Source of the DNA: Propionibacteriaceae bacterium
GTDB lineage: Bacteria; Actinomycetota; Actinomycetes; Propionibacteriales; Propionibacteriaceae
Direction of reading: 5' to 3'
Assembly (NCBI GenBank): GCA_031265725.1
Contig: JAISCH010000322.1
Span: forward strand, 1 to 8,001
DNA: 8,001 nucleotides
The translations under genes were made by a program, and so were the position numbers. The notes under the pieces were generated by a model. It saw nothing but the letters and a program-made list of their open reading frames with translations, ran no database searches and was not told the origin of the DNA. Positions 6,195 to 8,001 of the stretch are shown here, piece after piece (position 1 is the first letter of the stretch; each line of letters begins with the position of its first letter).

Positions 6195-6908
6195 ATGGTA
6201 CGCAGTATCACCGTCACTTCAGTGGTGGATGCGGTGGTCAATGACCTCAAGCGCCTCGTCCTGGACAAGGAGCTTCCTCCCGGCAGCGCACTGACCGAGA
6301 ATGATGTCGCCGAACGTTACGATGTGGCGCGGGCCACAGCTAAAGCCGCGATTGAGCGTCTGGTCTCTGACAAAGTGCTGGACCGCAGCAATCACAAGAC
6401 CGCCAGGGTGGTGATGCTCGGTCCCAACGATGTGCGCGATATCTACAATTCCCGCATCTACCTGGAGTCTGAGGTACTGCGCAGATTGGCGAAGCTGCGG
6501 CGCTATCCGGCAGAGTCGCGGGCGGCCAATGAGGAAATCCGTTCGATGTGGTCGCAGGGTGTCTGGGATATCACCGAGCCGGACATGCGCTTCCACACAT
6601 CATTGGTGGCCTATCTGAAGAGCCCCCGGACCAAGCGGATGTATCAGTCGTTGGCTTTCGAGGTCCGGCTGTGCATGTCGCAATTGCAGGGCACCCAGCG
6701 GCTCAGCCCGGAAATCATCATCGCCGAGCATGGAAAGCTGCTCGACTTCATTGAGCAGGGGGACGGCGTAGGCGCTGCAGCGCTGCTGGATGAGCACCTG
6801 TCCCGCGCCCGCGAATTGCTAGCCGGTAGCCTGGGCGGTGTTTCCGGCCGGGAGGCGTTCGTCTCGTCTTCCGCGCTTACTGCAGACAGCCCCGTCCCTT
6901 CCATTTGA
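6195..6908 (+). CDS. GntR-family regulator, FadR (FCD) subfamily, probable lactate-operon regulator
   Basis: DNA-binding regulator of 237 residues. Residues about 6-75 form the GntR winged helix (LPPGSALTENDVAERYDVAR at 27-46). Residues about 80-210 form an all-helical FCD effector domain with the usual metal and ligand residues D130 and H134 (DMRFH), H179 (AEHG) and H201 (DEHL). FCD proteins typically bind small organic acids such as lactate, glycolate or gluconate. The recognition helix reads ARATAKAAIERL where many relatives have SRTPVREALRRL. The start ATG has GGAG (6184-6187) 7 nt upstream. The gene is divergent from lctP and faces two operator-like repeats, so it most likely controls that operon and perhaps itself. 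Whether it represses or activates cannot be read from the sequence. The last 25 residues, rich in Ser and Ala, lie beyond the FCD fold and look disordered. Confidence 0.9.
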   Translation: MVRSITVTSVVDAVVNDLKRLVLDKELPPGSALTENDVAERYDVARATAKAAIERLVSDKVLDRSNHKTARVVMLGPNDVRDIYNSRIYLESEVLRRLAKLRRYPAESRAANEEIRSMWSQGVWDITEPDMRFHTSLVAYLKSPRTKRMYQSLAFEVRLCMSQLQGTQRLSPEIIIAEHGKLLDFIEQGDGVGAAALLDEHLSRARELLAGSLGGVSGREAFVSSSALTADSPVPSI

Positions 6909-6910
6909 CA

Positions 6911-6935
6911 CTGAAGGGGGACGACCCTCTTGCAG
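6911..6935 (+). terminator. Possible weak terminator hairpin after the GntR gene
   Basis: Positions 6911-6920 can pair with 6925-6935 around an ACGA loop, giving ten pairs with one G-U wobble and one bulged G. It begins 2 bp after the GntR stop codon. There is no U-run behind it, so it may be only a weak or factor-assisted terminator. Confidence 0.3.
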
Positions 6936-6977
6936 TACTTCGCGCCGGACCGGTCTGTGTCAACTGGACTCATCGAA

Positions 6978-6983
6978 TAGGCT
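6978..6983 (+). promoter_or_regulatory. Candidate -10 box of the rhomboid gene
   Basis: TAGGCT fits the actinobacterial -10 pattern TAnnnT and ends 6 nt before the ATG at 6990, which would again give a leaderless or near-leaderless mRNA. No good -35 is visible. The absence of a convincing ribosome binding site before the ATG supports this reading. Confidence 0.35.
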
Positions 6984-6989
6984 TTAGGC

Positions 6990-7910
6990 ATGACGCAACC
7001 TACTGCTGCCCCGATGTTTTGCTATCGGCATCCCAAAGTTGCCACCCGGATCAGTTGCCAGCGTTGCGGACGTCCGATTTGCCCACAGTGCATGATCACG
7101 GCGGCGGTCGGGTTCCAGTGTCCGGATTGCGTGGCTTCGGGGATGCGGCAGACCCGACAGAACCAGGGGCCGTATGGCGGGACGCGCTCACCGAATCTAA
7201 CGCTGACCACGATGGTGCTCATCGGGATCAACGTGTTTGTCTGGCTGCTCCAGTTCGCATCGGAACGGATCATCGACATGCTGATGCTCACTCCGTACGG
7301 GCGCTGCATGGCTGTCGGTCAAAACGGTTGGTGGCCCGGCGATGGCCCGCAGGACTGCGCCTCGTTGGGGGAATGGATACCGGGCGTCGCCACTGGCGGC
7401 TTCTGGGAGGTGCTAACCAGCGCTTTCACCCATACCGAGATCACTCATATCGGCTTCAACATGCTGGCGCTCTGGTTCCTCGGGCCGCAACTTGAGCGGG
7501 TATTCGGGCGCTGGCGCTTCCTGGCGGTCTATCTGCTTTCCGCGCTGGGTGGATCGGCGCTGGTGCTGTGGCTTTCTGGGCCGCAATCCAGCACCTTGGG
7601 CGCATCCGGAGGAATTTTCGGATTGCTAGGCTCCCTGTTGCTGCTGGTTTGGCGGTTGAAAGGTGACTTGCGGCAAATCTTGGTCTGGCTGGGCGCAAAC
7701 CTGGCCTTCACTGTCGTGATGCCACTGATGGGAATGCAGCAGATTTCTTGGCAGGGACACCTGGGTGGTTTGTTGATCGGCATCGCAGCCACGGCCATCG
7801 TCATCCTGCCACCCCGGGAGAAACGAAACGTCTACCAGTCAGCCGGACTAGCGGCCTTGACCCTGCTGCTGATCGGCCTGATCGCCGCCCGCGCCCTGAT
7901 GCTGAGTTAA
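6990..7910 (+). CDS. Rhomboid-family intramembrane serine protease with N-terminal zinc-binding module
   Basis: Membrane protease that cleaves transmembrane substrates inside the bilayer, 306 residues. The N-terminal 50 residues are a cytoplasmic B-box-like zinc module: C11, H14, C23, C26, C31, C34, C44 and C47 form four Cys/His pairs, enough for two zinc ions. The first membrane helix (about 70-90) leads into a long first loop. Next come the conserved H153 and N157 (THIGFNML), the serine motif GASGG with catalytic S206 followed by GIFG, and catalytic H257 in GHLGGLL. A last hydrophobic helix (about 283-305) gives a seven-span layout. The catalytic Ser-His pair is intact, so the enzyme should be active. 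Similar zinc-module rhomboids are common in actinobacteria; their substrates are mostly unknown. It lies 81 bp after the GntR gene, in the same direction, but has no evident link with lactate use and may have its own promoter. Confidence 0.93.
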   Translation: MTQPTAAPMFCYRHPKVATRISCQRCGRPICPQCMITAAVGFQCPDCVASGMRQTRQNQGPYGGTRSPNLTLTTMVLIGINVFVWLLQFASERIIDMLMLTPYGRCMAVGQNGWWPGDGPQDCASLGEWIPGVATGGFWEVLTSAFTHTEITHIGFNMLALWFLGPQLERVFGRWRFLAVYLLSALGGSALVLWLSGPQSSTLGASGGIFGLLGSLLLLVWRLKGDLRQILVWLGANLAFTVVMPLMGMQQISWQGHLGGLLIGIAATAIVILPPREKRNVYQSAGLAALTLLLIGLIAARALMLS

Positions 7911-7917
7911 ACTCAGC
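7901..7917 (+). repeat. Palindrome spanning the rhomboid stop codon
   Basis: GCTGAGTT-A-AACTCAGC is a perfect 17-nt inverted repeat. As RNA it would form a 6-bp stem with the stop codon TAA (7908-7910) in or beside the loop. No U-run follows, so it is at best a weak terminator or a mRNA 3'-end structure. Confidence 0.5.
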
Positions 7918-7996
7918 TAACCCTGCGCCTGAAACCCTGCGAAGAGACTCGGGTCTAACTCTGATCCCCACAAAGTACATAGTGAGGACACTTTTG

Positions 7997-8001
7997 ATGA
8001 G
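7997..8001 (+). CDS. Possible start of a downstream gene, cut by window edge
   Basis: An ATG at 7997 is preceded by GAGGA (7984-7988) with an 8-nt gap, a good ribosome binding arrangement. Only five bases lie in the window, so nothing can be said about the product. An in-frame GTG at 7982 is an alternative start. TACATA (7976-7981) could be a -10 box. Confidence 0.35.

Noticed and set aside
6905..7495. Plus-strand open frame of 196 codons overlapping the rhomboid gene
   Set aside because: Out of frame with a protein carrying complete zinc-ligand and catalytic motifs; the sequence has no coherent domain.

Overview
The window looks like ordinary chromosome from an actinobacterium (Actinomycetota). 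The evidence is a WhiB-family iron-sulfur regulator, which is restricted to that phylum and its phages, fairly G+C-rich genes judged by eye, use of GTG and TTG starts, and one or two apparently leaderless genes. I cannot fix the genus; a micrococcal or propionibacterial relative would fit. No RNA gene, insertion sequence, CRISPR array, prophage gene or broken gene was seen.

Layout. Positions 1-221 are intergenic, with perhaps the last codons of an upstream gene. A short WhiB4/WblA-like gene (222-497, +) meets, tail to tail and 3 bp apart, a metallo-beta-lactamase-fold hydrolase gene (501-1163, -). The hydrolase has a perfect TATAAT -10 box placed so that its mRNA would start at the GTG codon, with a 13-bp palindrome directly upstream. 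Positions 1164-1407 also hold two hairpins; one is a clear rho-independent terminator for the leftward operon that follows.

The core is a lactate-use cluster. A leftward operon encodes a lactate permease (lctP, 4220-5998, TTG start) and, 4 bp further on, a 935-residue FAD plus iron-sulfur D-lactate dehydrogenase-type protein (1408-4215). A FadR-type GntR regulator (6195-6908, +) is transcribed away from it. The shared 196-bp control region carries two identical 19-bp sites, 22 bp apart, each with the GTnnnAC core expected of operators for this regulator class. The simplest model is that lactate or a related 2-hydroxyacid modulates the regulator, the permease brings the acid in, and the dehydrogenase oxidises it to pyruvate, passing electrons to the respiratory chain. 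No L-lactate dehydrogenase gene lies in the window.

The right end carries a rhomboid intramembrane serine protease with an N-terminal zinc-binding module (6990-7910, +). The first codons of a further gene may start at 7997. I found no clearly undescribed system. The points most worth a second look are the paired operators with the regulator's atypical recognition helix, the leaderless hydrolase promoter with its palindrome, the tandem hairpins behind the dehydrogenase gene, and the Asp in place of a Cys in its second iron-sulfur motif.
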